A DNA stretch of 64,000 nt from Aquibium carbonis. Lineage in GTDB: Bacteria > Pseudomonadota > Alphaproteobacteria > Rhizobiales > Rhizobiaceae. The notes beneath the pieces were generated by a model. It was given only the letters and a program-made list of their open reading frames with translations, searched no databases and had not been told where the DNA came from. The stretch covers positions 1-64,000 of the forward strand of contig NZ_RWKW01000051.1 in the NCBI RefSeq assembly GCF_003970795.1. Direction: 5' to 3'. Both the position numbers and the translations under genes were made by a program. Shown here piece after piece: positions 44,421 through 53,863 of this stretch (positions are counted from its first letter, which is position 1; each line of letters begins with the position of its first letter).

Positions 44421-47164
44421 CACGGTCGCCCTGCCCGTTCCAGCCCCGGCCCGCCATCGGGCCGCGTCAATATGTGGTCGAGCCAATGGCGACCGTCAGG
44501 CGCGGGCAGATCGCCGGCGAAGGCCGCACGGGGGTCGCGGCACTGCTGCATCGAAAAGCAGTCCCCCGAGACGCACAGCTCGATCATGTCGCCCGGCTTC
44601 GAGGCAAGTTGGATCGGCGCCGGGACGGGCGCGCCGTCGGGATACGCGCCCTGCCTGGCGTCGCACGCGGCGACCTGCGCGGTTCCGCGGCACATCATGT
44701 GCATGGAGGCAACGGGCGGGGTCGTCGTGCCCTCCCGCGTCTCCGCCGAAATGTTCTCGCGGAACCCCTGGGCGAAGCCGCCCGCGTAGAGGACGAGGCC
44801 GTTGTAGTAGCAAGCGTCGAGGAGATCGTCGCCCTGCTTCGGTTCTCCGCTGGAACCAAGGCGCCCATACAGTCCGGCGATTGCGCCGAAATCGCCGCCT
44901 GGCTCGGGTGCCGGGGACGGCGGCCTTGCCTCGACCGCCCTGGACCCCAGGTATTCGCCGCTGTCCGAGTAGCTCAGTTCGGGGCCTCCGTCCGCGCGTG
45001 ACATGATGTGGTCGATCGCCCTTCGGCCATCGGGCAGCGTTTCGGTAGCCGACATCTCGCCACCCTGCCGCACGCAGGCATAGAGCATGCCTTCCTGGTT
45101 GCCGCGGGTTCGGTTGACGAGACGGACATGGCCGTCGGCAGCCGGCGTGACGGAGAACTCCCTTGTCTGGACGCTGTCGGGCGCTTCGGGTTGCCACATC
45201 CGGCAGCTTGCGCCCCCATCGATCGCCTTACACTGGCCGATGATGCTGGTTCGGTAGGGAATGCCGGTTGCGTCTGCGACGGGCGAACGGACCTTCGATT
45301 GAACGTAGCCGTCGGGGTAGGCGACGAATGGCGACATCGCGCATATGGCGACCGCCTCGCTGATGTCGGCACCGTTCGCAAGGTCGAAACCGGCACGCTC
45401 GACCAGGCCGTAGATGCCAGGCGGAAGCGGCGCGGATGTTCCCGTATCCTCGTTGGCGTAGGGGTTGGGCTGGCCGTCTATCGACACCTCGTCGGACCCC
45501 GGTTGCAAGCCGGCAGAGAACTCCACTTTCTCGACGATGCAGGCGTTGCGGCCATGCTCCGTGCCGCCAAAGCCGAGGCATCCGGTTCGGCCTCCATCGG
45601 ACATCCTGGCAATGTCGGCGTCACTCAGACGCTGACCTTCCGTCGGGCTGAGCGTGATCTCCTCGCCGGGGCGGGCGACGGTCACGACGAGCTGGGCGCG
45701 CTTGCCGCCGCTGCCCTCGTGTCCCGTTTCCAGCCGCCACGAGCCGACCGGCAGGTACCAGGGCAGTTTCTCGTTGTTCATCACATCCCGGCCCGAAGCG
45801 AAGAACGCGGAGCCGGCCGGCTTGTCGGACGCGCGCGTGTAGGGGCGCGCGGCGGGAAACCCGCCTGCGTCCCGGAACTCGACCCAGACCCGGGCAAGCT
45901 CGAAATCGAAATCGATCTCCTTGGTCTCGCCCGGCGCGATGCTGATCAGCTTCTCGCGGGTGATCGACCGCGCGAAGGTGCCCCGGAGCACGTAGTCGCC
46001 CGGGCCGATCGCTATGTCGAGGTCTGCCCGATAGGCAAAGCCGATCCTGGCGCCCTCGTCGGCAACGCCGCCGGAAACGGGCACCAGCTCGTAGACGCCA
46101 TAGCCGGTGCCCCTCTTGTTTGCCGTGCGCACACCCTTGCCGTGCTCGATCCGCTGGCCCGCATGAACCAGCGTGTTGACCTTGAGCCGCGCGGCGATGG
46201 CCCGGTCGACGACCAGAGTGTCGCCTCCTTCGGGCACCTCGATCTCGAAGCGTGCGCGCAAGGTGGCGCGGTCCTTTTCGCGGATGACTATCACATCGTA
46301 GACGCCGGGATCGAACATGCCTTCGGCAGTGTAGTCACGCTCGTGCCTCCAGCCGAGCCATTCGTCATATGCGGCCTCGCCGCGCGGCTCGATCACGATG
46401 TGAAGCTCGTTCACCTGAAGCTTCGGTCCGTCGGCCGCGTCTCGAAAGGTGAACTCGACGCGGCGCCTTGCCGGCGGGGCCGGCTCCTCCTCCACGAAGT
46501 CCTCCTCCTCTTCGACGAAGTCGTTTTCGTCCGCCATGATCGTGTCGCGCAACGCATCGACGAGCTGGTCGGCATCGCCGGCGGGGACGTAGCGTCCGCC
46601 GGTGTTTTCGGCGAGGCATGCCACCTGCCGCCCCTCGTCGCCCGTCAGGCCGAAGCCGACCACATGAGCGGTGAAGTCGATGCCGGCGGCTTCCAGCTCA
46701 CGCCCGAGCGCGCATGGGTCGGCGTCGCAGGTCTCGATCCCGTCGGTGATCAGCACCACGGTTGCCGCGCGTTCCGTATAGAGCATCTCCTCGGCCGCCT
46801 TGCGCACGGCATCCGAAAGCGGCGTCATGCCACGCGGGCTGATGCGGTTGGCCGCGTCGATCATGCGCGGCACCGTCTGGCCGGCCGGTCCCATCGGCAC
46901 CAGCGTTTCGATGTCGGAGCACTGGCCGCGCACACGATGGCCGTAGGCGATCATGCCGATGTTCATGCTCGGGGAGACCTCGGACAGCACGGAGGACAGT
47001 GTCTCGCGCGCGATATCGATCTTGGTGCGGCCGTCTATCTGGCCCCACATCGAACCGGATCCGTCGAGCACGATCAGCGTATCGGGCGCTGTCTGGGCGA
47101 TGGCGGGCGACACCGTGAAGGACGCAGCCACAAAGCCGAGGGCGGTGACGAGATGGCGGATCAT
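44420..47164 (-). CDS. Secreted von Willebrand factor A domain protein (envelope cluster)
   Basis: The 914-residue protein has a signal peptide (cleavage after AIAQ, about residue 24) and then a VWA domain (about residues 27-212) with a complete MIDAS: DGSGS (Asp34, Ser36, Ser38), Thr114 in GMTPL and Asp141 in ITDG. An acidic stretch (EEEEDFVEEE, about 218-227) links to beta-rich, carboxypeptidase-regulatory-like repeats (about 235-500) and a Cys-rich C-terminus. The C-terminal half repeats the motif PDGRxxxDHIxxRxDGGPxL twice, at 711-730 and 889-908. A metal-dependent adhesion or scaffold role in the periplasm or on the surface is inferred. It overlaps both neighbours (ATGA junctions). Confidence 0.82.
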   Translation of the reverse strand: MIRHLVTALGFVAASFTVSPAIAQTAPDTLIVLDGSGSMWGQIDGRTKIDIARETLSSVLSEVSPSMNIGMIAYGHRVRGQCSDIETLVPMGPAGQTVPRMIDAANRISPRGMTPLSDAVRKAAEEMLYTERAATVVLITDGIETCDADPCALGRELEAAGIDFTAHVVGFGLTGDEGRQVACLAENTGGRYVPAGDADQLVDALRDTIMADENDFVEEEEDFVEEEPAPPARRRVEFTFRDAADGPKLQVNELHIVIEPRGEAAYDEWLGWRHERDYTAEGMFDPGVYDVIVIREKDRATLRARFEIEVPEGGDTLVVDRAIAARLKVNTLVHAGQRIEHGKGVRTANKRGTGYGVYELVPVSGGVADEGARIGFAYRADLDIAIGPGDYVLRGTFARSITREKLISIAPGETKEIDFDFELARVWVEFRDAGGFPAARPYTRASDKPAGSAFFASGRDVMNNEKLPWYLPVGSWRLETGHEGSGGKRAQLVVTVARPGEEITLSPTEGQRLSDADIARMSDGGRTGCLGFGGTEHGRNACIVEKVEFSAGLQPGSDEVSIDGQPNPYANEDTGTSAPLPPGIYGLVERAGFDLANGADISEAVAICAMSPFVAYPDGYVQSKVRSPVADATGIPYRTSIIGQCKAIDGGASCRMWQPEAPDSVQTREFSVTPAADGHVRLVNRTRGNQEGMLYACVRQGGEMSATETLPDGRRAIDHIMSRADGGPELSYSDSGEYLGSRAVEARPPSPAPEPGGDFGAIAGLYGRLGSSGEPKQGDDLLDACYYNGLVLYAGGFAQGFRENISAETREGTTTPPVASMHMMCRGTAQVAACDARQGAYPDGAPVPAPIQLASKPGDMIELCVSGDCFSMQQCRDPRAAFAGDLPAPDGRHWLDHILTRPDGGPGLERAGRP

Positions 47165-47706
47165 TGGCCGAACGCCTTCCGGTAGCTGTCGAGCGGAAAC
47201 GTCGCGAACAATGCCTTGGTGGCCGGGTAGTCGATGGAGCCACCGCCCGAGAAATCCGTCGCGGTGAACTGGACGGCGGCGCTGCCGATCAGGCAGTTGA
47301 TCATGTTCTGGTCGACGACGCCGACGCATTCGGCGTCAGCCAGAACTTCCGTGTCGGCTGCCCACCCGCCCGGCAGATTTCCGGAGGCGGCCATCGAAAG
47401 AATGTTGGCGATCAACCCGGTTGTGGCTTCGCGCTCGCTCACGAGCAGCGAGATCGTGACATTCGGGTAATCGGGCAACGCGATGTCGAACGTCGCCTGG
47501 AAGGGTCGTCCGGCATCGTTCGACGCCACCTCCGCCCGCAAGTTGAACGGATTGGTGATCGCTTCAAGGATTGCGGCGGGCACGAGATCGCGGAGCGCAA
47601 GCTCCGGGGCTTTCGCAATCGGATCGGTCAGCTGGGCGTCCTCGGCAAGCGCCGGTGCATGCAGGAAGACCACAGCCGAGAAGAGAGGGAACAATCGAAA
47701 TTTCAT
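47161..47706 (-). CDS. Small secreted protein, first gene of the VWA operon
   Basis: The 181-residue protein has a signal peptide (MKFRLFPLFSAVVFLHAPALA). The mature part has two Cys in ADAECVGVVDQNMINCLIG (probable disulfide) and no recognised domain. Two ATGs stand side by side at 47709 and 47706; the second has better spacing from GAGG. An 18-bp palindrome lies about 52 bases upstream. It overlaps the VWA gene by 4 bases. Confidence 0.7.
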   Translation of the reverse strand: MKFRLFPLFSAVVFLHAPALAEDAQLTDPIAKAPELALRDLVPAAILEAITNPFNLRAEVASNDAGRPFQATFDIALPDYPNVTISLLVSEREATTGLIANILSMAASGNLPGGWAADTEVLADAECVGVVDQNMINCLIGSAAVQFTATDFSGGGSIDYPATKALFATFPLDSYRKAFGQ

Positions 47707-47758
47707 CATGAGCCTCGCAGGGTTTGGCGCCACGCTAGCGGCCGCTCCGTCCCCTTGC

Positions 47759-47776
47759 GTCACTCATATGAGTGAC
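47759..47776. promoter_or_regulatory. Cluster palindrome 1 (operator candidate)
   Basis: GTCACTCATATGAGTGAC is a perfect 18-bp palindrome, 20 bp with its flanking C/G. It lies 52 bases before the three-gene VWA operon. Three related sites occur at 52724, 55335 and 56079. Confidence 0.8.
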
Positions 47777-47955
47777 GACGAAGCGGGGTTGGGAGGGAAA
47801 AGCTCTCGGGGCAACGTTCCTGGAGACCATCGCCATGATGAGAGGGACCGCTGCCGGATGCCGAGCTCCAGGAGCACGGCTTCGGCGGTCGACCGGTTCC
47901 GGGGCATTCTCCTAGACCGATGGCGGCATCATCGCCGGTACGACGGCGAGCCGTC

Positions 47956-50900
47956 TCATCGCGCTTCGCCCGACAGCCGCATCCGGAACGGCCCGGCGAC
48001 GCCGCCCGTTCGGTGGTTCCAGACGAGGAAGCTGCCGGCCGGCACGACGTATCCGGTGACGGCGGCGACAATATCGGGGGTCGTCACGACCGCGCGCCAG
48101 GGATGGGTCTCGGTCGGCTCGGGCTCGCGCAGCATCGCGCCGACCGTCCGGCCGGCGATCTGGCGGTCGTCCGCGCCGAGGCCCACGCCGTCGAGACGCC
48201 GGTCGAGGATGACGGACACGAACTCGTCCTCGCCATGCGCGAAACTCGGGTCGCCCATGGTCGCGAAGGCCATTTCCGTCGCGACCTCAACCAAGACGCA
48301 ATCGCGGCCCGAAAGGATCGAACCGGGCGGCACGAAATGGCGCATCAGCTCGCGCATCGCCGCCCAGGCACGGAAACTCTCATCGCGCGTCAGGCGACGG
48401 CGGTCCATGCAGGCAGTCCGGTCCCCCGGCCGCGCGTGGTCGCCGCCGAGAAGCCCTTCGGGCGGCGTGACGAAGGCGACGACGCCGGCAAGTTCGCCGA
48501 TCTGCTGAAGCTCGCCCGTCATCGGCACCGCGTAGGTGTAGGGCGCGCCGGACAGCCAGTTGGCCAGCTCGATCTCCGGCTCGGGCCGCGCGTCATAGGC
48601 GACGGCCCGGTCGGCGCGGGCCGGCGACGGGACAGGCTCGGCCGGCAGAAAGTCCGAGGCGAAGGAGAAGCCGCCGTCCGGCAAATCGGGGTCCAGCCCG
48701 AGATCGCGCAGCTCCGCCAGCATGCGGGCGCAGTCGGCCGGCGAGGGATCGCGGGTGGAGCCCATGCCAAAACCCTGGTCGATCGCGTAGCCGCGCAGGA
48801 ACTGAACCATCTCCGTGCCGCCTTTCGCCAGGAGCTTCGAAGTGAACGCGGTGTAGGCGCGGCAGGCACGGCTTTCGGCCGGATCGCGACCGGGCCGGCG
48901 AAGTTGACCATCGACATCGATCAGCACCCGGACGACGCCCCAGCCGCCATCGTCAAGCGCCGGATCGACGCCGTAGTCCCACAGATGGAGCATCGCGTCG
49001 TAGCAGAGGTCCGGACGCCGCTGCCCCGAAAGCGAGAGGCCGACCTCAACGAACAGGCCGTCGATGAACCCGCCCATGCCCATGCCGCCCGAGAATGTCA
49101 GCGTGGCCGCGAAGGCGTCGAGCGTGGCGCACGGGTCCGGCGCGTCCGGCGCGGACCAGTTGCCGCCATTGTCGACGAAGGTGTTGAAGACGTTCACCGA
49201 ATTGTCGACCAGGTAGACATTGCCCTGCCTTGGGCCGCCACCCGTTTGGCCCGACTGGCCGTTGTTGCGCGTGTCGGGCACGAGCACGATGGCGTTGAGC
49301 CGGTCGAGGGCGCGCTGGCACTTGGCCTCGGTCTGCTCGCCGCCGAAGGCAAGCCCGACATCGGCATAGATCGAGCGAATGGCCTGGACCAGTTCCGATC
49401 CGGCCTCTGCATTCATCTCGGCGGTGCGGCGCTCGAGCGACTCGCAGACGGCGTTCGGTTCCGGCTTCGGCGGCACGGGGATATTGACCGGATCGGTGTT
49501 GGCGACGTCCCGGTTGTCCGCTGCGGGCTTCGGATCGGGGCCAGGCACTGGGTCAGGCATGGGGCCAGAGCTCGTAGTGCGCGCTCCCAGCCAGATATCA
49601 TGCCCGGGACTGTGCGTGGGAAATCTCTCGATCTCGAGAAAGCGGTTCCCATCCCTGGACAGGAAAAGCATCCTCTCGGTTTCCAGAACGACGGCACCGG
49701 GGGGGGTGTAGGAATACGCTTTCGCCTCCCCGCCGACAAAGTCGCGGAACGACTGGCCCGCGAGTTCGGGAAACACGTCGGGGATCGTCTGATGACGGAC
49801 GGTGAAGTCGTCCGGGGCGTAGGCGCCGAGCACGCTGTCCAGCGTGCCGCGACCGACATCGACATGGCGTTCATCCGTGTTGACCACTTTGCCGGCCCGC
49901 ACGGGGCGCATCTCGATCCGGTCGCCGAAGACAGTCAGCCTGGCGACCAGGTCATCCATGACGCCAAAGGCCTTCCCGTAGCTCGCGACTTGTCTGTAAT
50001 TCCGGACCTTGAAGTCGCCGGTGCTCCCGGCCGCCTCCTGAGGCTTCGGATCCGGCGCGTCGGTCCTTGTCCGCTCGAAGGCCGCCACGACCACGTTTCT
50101 CGGCGGCTGCCCGATCGTGGCGAAATCCATCATGCTTCCGGCGAGCCGCGGTCCATCGGTGAACAGCAGCGCTCTGTCGCCCGCGACCAACAGCACGGTT
50201 TCATCGCCAAGAACATTCTGCTCGTCCACCCACCCCAGCCTCGTGCCGCCGCCGCCGGCCAGAAGCGCTTCCGGCGTGCCGATCCACTCCATGAGGGAAG
50301 CCGCGCCCGTTCCCGGCATCGGTTTTTCGAGATGGGAGCGGAACTGTTCGATATCGGCATTGAGCGTCGCGAAGGTCGAAACGAAAGGTCCGTTCGTCTC
50401 GACAGCCGAATACTGGCCGCTCTGGCCGGACATCTCGAAGCCGGACAGGGTCGGCCTGAGCGCAGCTGCGGTCTGCCAGATGCCCATCGCCGGCAGTGAT
50501 TCATGCGGCTGGCCGACCATCCGCCACGTGCCGACGACCGGACCCGCAGCCACCGGATCCTGCGGCTTCGGGCCCGCGCTGCCGCTGCCCATGCCGCCGT
50601 CATCCTTTGCCGGATCGAGGCCGGCCTCGGCCATGTCGTCGAGCATCTGCTTGCACTGGTCATCGAGGGGGTGGCCGGACGCGCCGATCTTCTGGTTCGC
50701 GAGGATCGCGTCGAGCCTGGCCGTCAGCGCAGGCAGGTTCTTCTGCCGGCGCAACGAATCGTCCCTGGCCCACGCCTCGCAAGCGCCGGGCGCGGGATCG
50801 TCCGGCCGCGCGACATAGGCCCGGTCGTCCAGGGAAGGCGCCAGCAAGGTCTCGCTGGCGCCGAGTTTCTCGAACAGATAGGTGTTGTCGGGCTGCGCGC

Positions 50901-52644
50901 CGAAGGCTGCGGCGGCCGTCATCTGCACCATCAGAGTTCCGGTCCCGGACGGGCGCAGGCGCATGCGCAGGTCGGAATAGGCCGGAAAATCCTTGCCGAA
51001 GGCCCGCAGGCCCTCCAGCGCATCATAGGGCCACCGGTCGTCGCCCGTCGGGTCGAGCCGAACCGCATTCGCGAGGGGACCGTCGTCCCGGCCGAGTTCG
51101 CAAAGCGCCTGGGTGCGCGGGAACGTCTCGCAGGTGCCGTCCGTGTTCCAGACCTTGATCGCGCCCGAGATCGGACCGAGATCATCGCCGGCAAGCTCCA
51201 GCAGGATGACATTGCCGCGCCGGTTCGGTCCCGATGACCAGACCCATGATCCTGCAAGCGGGGACTCCACGGCTGGTTTCGCCTCGGCGCCGTCGAACGA
51301 AGGCACCGGGCGAAGCGGCGTCGCGCGCCGCACCAGGCGGATCGGCTGTCCGTCGAAGACGTCGTCGGTCGGGTGCGCCGCCGACAGTGACAGCTCGTCC
51401 ACGGCGACCCGCCTGATGCGCATGTTGGCGTCGATGCCGAAGTCCTTCGTCTTGACGCTCTCGCCGCGCCCGGCGACGAAACCTGCCCGGCCGTCCCACG
51501 ACCCCTCGAAACTCAACGCGAAGGGCTGGCGCTTCTCGACGACCTCGTGGAACCAGATGAAGGCGCGGGACGGATTGCGAGGAAAGCTCCCCTTGGCCTG
51601 ATCGTCGAAGGCGTGGAAGGTCGCCGTCGCCTCGCCCTCCCCGTTCATCTCGATGTCGGCTTCGATGACCAGCGGCCCGACGTTTCCGATCCACTGGCCG
51701 TTCATCATGTCGGGCGCGCTTCGCGTCGGCGCGACCTGGCGGAGGGGCCGGTCGGCCCGCGCGAAGGTGACGTAGACCGGCGGCACGCCGCCCAGCCCCG
51801 CCCCGGTGAAGACGATCTGCAGGTTCCCGGACGGCGTCGGCTTCAACTCGGCGCCGGCGCCGATGCGGTCGGGGAACTCGCCTTCGCGCGTCAGCACCGT
51901 CGTCCAGAATGCGTGCGGCTGGTCGGGCTGGCGGGCCGCGGTGGCGCTCATCGAGAACGCACGCTCCGAGCCGGCGATCCGGTGCCATTCGTCGAGAGGC
52001 CGGCTTGACGGGACAGGCAGGGCCCGGTCGGCAAAGGCCGACACGGTCACCGCCACCCGGTCGTCATCGACCGCCTCGATGCGGGTTTCGAGCGTCAGCC
52101 CGCCATCGGCGCCGATCCAGTTGCCAACGAGCGCCTGCGGAGCGGTGCGCACGTCGCGCTTGCGCGCGACCAGGGTCATGGTGTCCGTCGCACCATCAAA
52201 CCGCTCCAGCGTGATCAGAAGCTTGGCGAGCGGAGCCGCCGTTCCCTCTTCCAACGTCAACTCAAGCGTCGCCCCGGAATTGATGTCCGCGCCGGTGAGG
52301 ACCGGCTGACCGCGCGCCGTGCTCATATTGGCGTCAAGCGCAAACGGCCCGTCCTTGCTCAGCCGCTCGCAGACATAGAGATGGAACCGGTCGCCCGGTC
52401 TGGCTCGCCCGCAGTCCGCGTCGAACGTGCCCGTGGGCGTGATCTCTCCCGATAGCGTCCGCATCCCGCCAGGGGAGCCCGACTGAACCTGAACGTCGAA
52501 GGTGAAGGTGAAGCCCGGGCCGTTGAAGGTCTGCCAGCGGCCAAGCATTTCGGCTGCGGCCGGCCCGTTCATGGCCACGAGCGACAGGGAAAGGGCCAGG
52601 ATGAGCGCGGCGGCTCTCGTCAGGCACGCAATCGAAGCAAGCAT
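47956..52644 (-). CDS. Giant secreted protein with GxW modules and a four-fold Cys repeat (envelope cluster)
   Basis: The 1562-residue protein has a signal peptide (hydrophobic residues 10-25, cleavage after PAAA, about 31). Five GxW-type beta modules begin near residues 35, 174, 316, 465 and 705. A roughly 60-residue unit occurs four times: Cys622/Cys664, Cys1067/Cys1109, Cys1172/Cys1214 and Cys1261/Cys1305. The first Cys is 42 (once 44) residues before the second, and GLDPxxDDGG follows 11 residues after the second Cys in three copies. A Pro/Asp-rich linker (about 1028-1064) separates the halves. No family is recognised. The ATG at 52644 lies behind GGAGGACC; the promoter palindrome is 79 bases upstream. 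Confidence 0.8.
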   Translation of the reverse strand: MLASIACLTRAAALILALSLSLVAMNGPAAAEMLGRWQTFNGPGFTFTFDVQVQSGSPGGMRTLSGEITPTGTFDADCGRARPGDRFHLYVCERLSKDGPFALDANMSTARGQPVLTGADINSGATLELTLEEGTAAPLAKLLITLERFDGATDTMTLVARKRDVRTAPQALVGNWIGADGGLTLETRIEAVDDDRVAVTVSAFADRALPVPSSRPLDEWHRIAGSERAFSMSATAARQPDQPHAFWTTVLTREGEFPDRIGAGAELKPTPSGNLQIVFTGAGLGGVPPVYVTFARADRPLRQVAPTRSAPDMMNGQWIGNVGPLVIEADIEMNGEGEATATFHAFDDQAKGSFPRNPSRAFIWFHEVVEKRQPFALSFEGSWDGRAGFVAGRGESVKTKDFGIDANMRIRRVAVDELSLSAAHPTDDVFDGQPIRLVRRATPLRPVPSFDGAEAKPAVESPLAGSWVWSSGPNRRGNVILLELAGDDLGPISGAIKVWNTDGTCETFPRTQALCELGRDDGPLANAVRLDPTGDDRWPYDALEGLRAFGKDFPAYSDLRMRLRPSGTGTLMVQMTAAAAFGAQPDNTYLFEKLGASETLLAPSLDDRAYVARPDDPAPGACEAWARDDSLRRQKNLPALTARLDAILANQKIGASGHPLDDQCKQMLDDMAEAGLDPAKDDGGMGSGSAGPKPQDPVAAGPVVGTWRMVGQPHESLPAMGIWQTAAALRPTLSGFEMSGQSGQYSAVETNGPFVSTFATLNADIEQFRSHLEKPMPGTGAASLMEWIGTPEALLAGGGGTRLGWVDEQNVLGDETVLLVAGDRALLFTDGPRLAGSMMDFATIGQPPRNVVVAAFERTRTDAPDPKPQEAAGSTGDFKVRNYRQVASYGKAFGVMDDLVARLTVFGDRIEMRPVRAGKVVNTDERHVDVGRGTLDSVLGAYAPDDFTVRHQTIPDVFPELAGQSFRDFVGGEAKAYSYTPPGAVVLETERMLFLSRDGNRFLEIERFPTHSPGHDIWLGARTTSSGPMPDPVPGPDPKPAADNRDVANTDPVNIPVPPKPEPNAVCESLERRTAEMNAEAGSELVQAIRSIYADVGLAFGGEQTEAKCQRALDRLNAIVLVPDTRNNGQSGQTGGGPRQGNVYLVDNSVNVFNTFVDNGGNWSAPDAPDPCATLDAFAATLTFSGGMGMGGFIDGLFVEVGLSLSGQRRPDLCYDAMLHLWDYGVDPALDDGGWGVVRVLIDVDGQLRRPGRDPAESRACRAYTAFTSKLLAKGGTEMVQFLRGYAIDQGFGMGSTRDPSPADCARMLAELRDLGLDPDLPDGGFSFASDFLPAEPVPSPARADRAVAYDARPEPEIELANWLSGAPYTYAVPMTGELQQIGELAGVVAFVTPPEGLLGGDHARPGDRTACMDRRRLTRDESFRAWAAMRELMRHFVPPGSILSGRDCVLVEVATEMAFATMGDPSFAHGEDEFVSVILDRRLDGVGLGADDRQIAGRTVGAMLREPEPTETHPWRAVVTTPDIVAAVTGYVVPAGSFLVWNHRTGGVAGPFRMRLSGEAR

Positions 52645-52723
52645 CGTCGGTCCTCCGGCAACAGGGAATCTCCGGCCTTGCCGGATCGTGAAACCCATGT
52701 CGCGCGATCGCCTGCCGCCGCGC

Positions 52724-52741
52724 GTCACTCAAATGAGTGAC
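52724..52741. promoter_or_regulatory. Cluster palindrome 2 (operator candidate, divergent promoter)
   Basis: GTCACTCAAATGAGTGAC matches palindrome 1 except at the central pair; symmetry extends three more bases each side (CGC/GCG). It stands between two divergent genes: the giant protein (start 79 bases away) and the lipoprotein (59 bases away). Confidence 0.8.
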
Positions 52742-52800
52742 GCGCGCAAGTCCCCCGAAAGGCCATGAAGGCGTCATGACACCAACCTGGGAGCGACATC

Positions 52801-53265
52801 ATGAAATCCTGGAAAAAGAAGGCGCTGGCCGTCGCGGGACTGCTCGGGCTCGCGCCCGCCATCGCGGCGTGCAGCGGAAGCGAAGCCGCCTCCGACCCGA
52901 ACAGCCTGACGATCAAGGTTTCGACCGAGCTGTCCGGCGCGGCTTGCCGCCCCGTCGCCGACTACTCGATCGGCAAGGATCACGCGCTGCGACTCGTGAA
53001 CTATCGGGTCACGATGACCGGCCCCGGCGAACAGGACACGACGCGGATCCCGACCGGCGAGGTGCTGCACCTGTCCGGCGCTGTGAAGAAGGCGCGCGGC
53101 ATCTCGCTCCACAACCACGACGCCAAATGCGCCGAGATGACCGTCGTTTGGGACCAGTTCGAGTGCGAGAACGAGGACCGGCAGAAAATGGCGTGTCCGT
53201 CGATCGTGCTGACCGGCGGCAGCGAGTTCAAGAGCGTGGAGGTCGTGCCGCCTCAACCGGAATGA
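52801..53265 (+). CDS. Predicted lipoprotein (envelope cluster)
   Basis: This 154-residue protein has a lipoprotein signal: a basic N-terminus MKSWKKK, a hydrophobic core and a lipobox AIAAC with Cys24. The mature part has three further Cys pairs or singles (CRPV, KCAE, ECEN, ACPS) and is beta-rich (TIKVSTELSGAACRPV, LRLVNYRVTMTG). No family is recognised. It is the only plus-strand structural gene of the cluster and shares the palindrome with the giant protein. The RBS is GGGAGCGAC before ATG 52801. Confidence 0.75.
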   Translation: MKSWKKKALAVAGLLGLAPAIAACSGSEAASDPNSLTIKVSTELSGAACRPVADYSIGKDHALRLVNYRVTMTGPGEQDTTRIPTGEVLHLSGAVKKARGISLHNHDAKCAEMTVVWDQFECENEDRQKMACPSIVLTGGSEFKSVEVVPPQPE

Positions 53266-53284
53266 CCGGAGGGCCGCAGCGCCG

Positions 53285-53854
53285 TCAAAGCTCGATCCGG
53301 GGCCGCTCGTAGGTGACGGCACGCTCTGCCTCAGTCATCTCGAACGGCTTTGCCTGTCGGAAACGATGGAGCGCAGCGACGATGTTGCCGGGAAACGTCA
53401 CGATGCGTGCGTTCAGGTTCTGGACATTTCCGTTGTAGAGCCGCCGGGATGCAGCGATCTGATCTTCCGTTTCCTCAAGCTGCTTCTGGAACGTCGCGAC
53501 GTTTGCCGTGGCGGTGATGTCCGGATTGTCCTCGGCATAGGCGATCAGCCCCCGGAGCGAACCGGCGAGCGCCGCTTCGGCCTGCGCCATCGTCTCGGGG
53601 TCGTGGCCCGCCATGGCCTTCACGGCTTCCATCCGCGCATCGAGGATGCGGTCGAAGATCGCGTTCTCGTGCCTGAGCGCCGATTTCACCGCCGTCACCA
53701 GGCCGGGCACCAAGTCATGACGCCGCTTGAGCTGCACCTCGATGCCTGCCCAGCCCTGGTCGACCTGCGTCACGGCGCGACCGAGGCCGTTGTGGACAAG
53801 GATGTAGGCGCCGAGCAGCACGACGAGCAGCAGGATCAGGACGAGACCGGTCAA
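53285..53854 (-). CDS. LemA family protein
   Basis: The 189-residue protein has one N-terminal transmembrane helix (about residues 3-22) followed by the LemA coiled four-helix body. The signature VDQGWAGIEVQLKRRHDLVPGLVTAVK (about residues 36-62) matches the family, as do YNGNVQNLNARIVTFPGNIVA and FRQAKPF near the end. LemA proteins are membrane anchored with a helical domain facing outward; their role is unclear, but they often accompany DUF3137 proteins, as here. It is the last gene of the operon 55275-53285. Confidence 0.9.
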   Translation of the reverse strand: MTGLVLILLLVVLLGAYILVHNGLGRAVTQVDQGWAGIEVQLKRRHDLVPGLVTAVKSALRHENAIFDRILDARMEAVKAMAGHDPETMAQAEAALAGSLRGLIAYAEDNPDITATANVATFQKQLEETEDQIAASRRLYNGNVQNLNARIVTFPGNIVAALHRFRQAKPFEMTEAERAVTYERPRIEL

Positions 53855-53863
53855 ATCGACCTC

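Noticed and set aside
47920-50499. Open frame of 859 codons on the plus strand opposite the giant secreted protein
   Set aside because: The minus strand has a signal peptide, RBS, internal repeats and the promoter palindrome; the plus reading has none of these.
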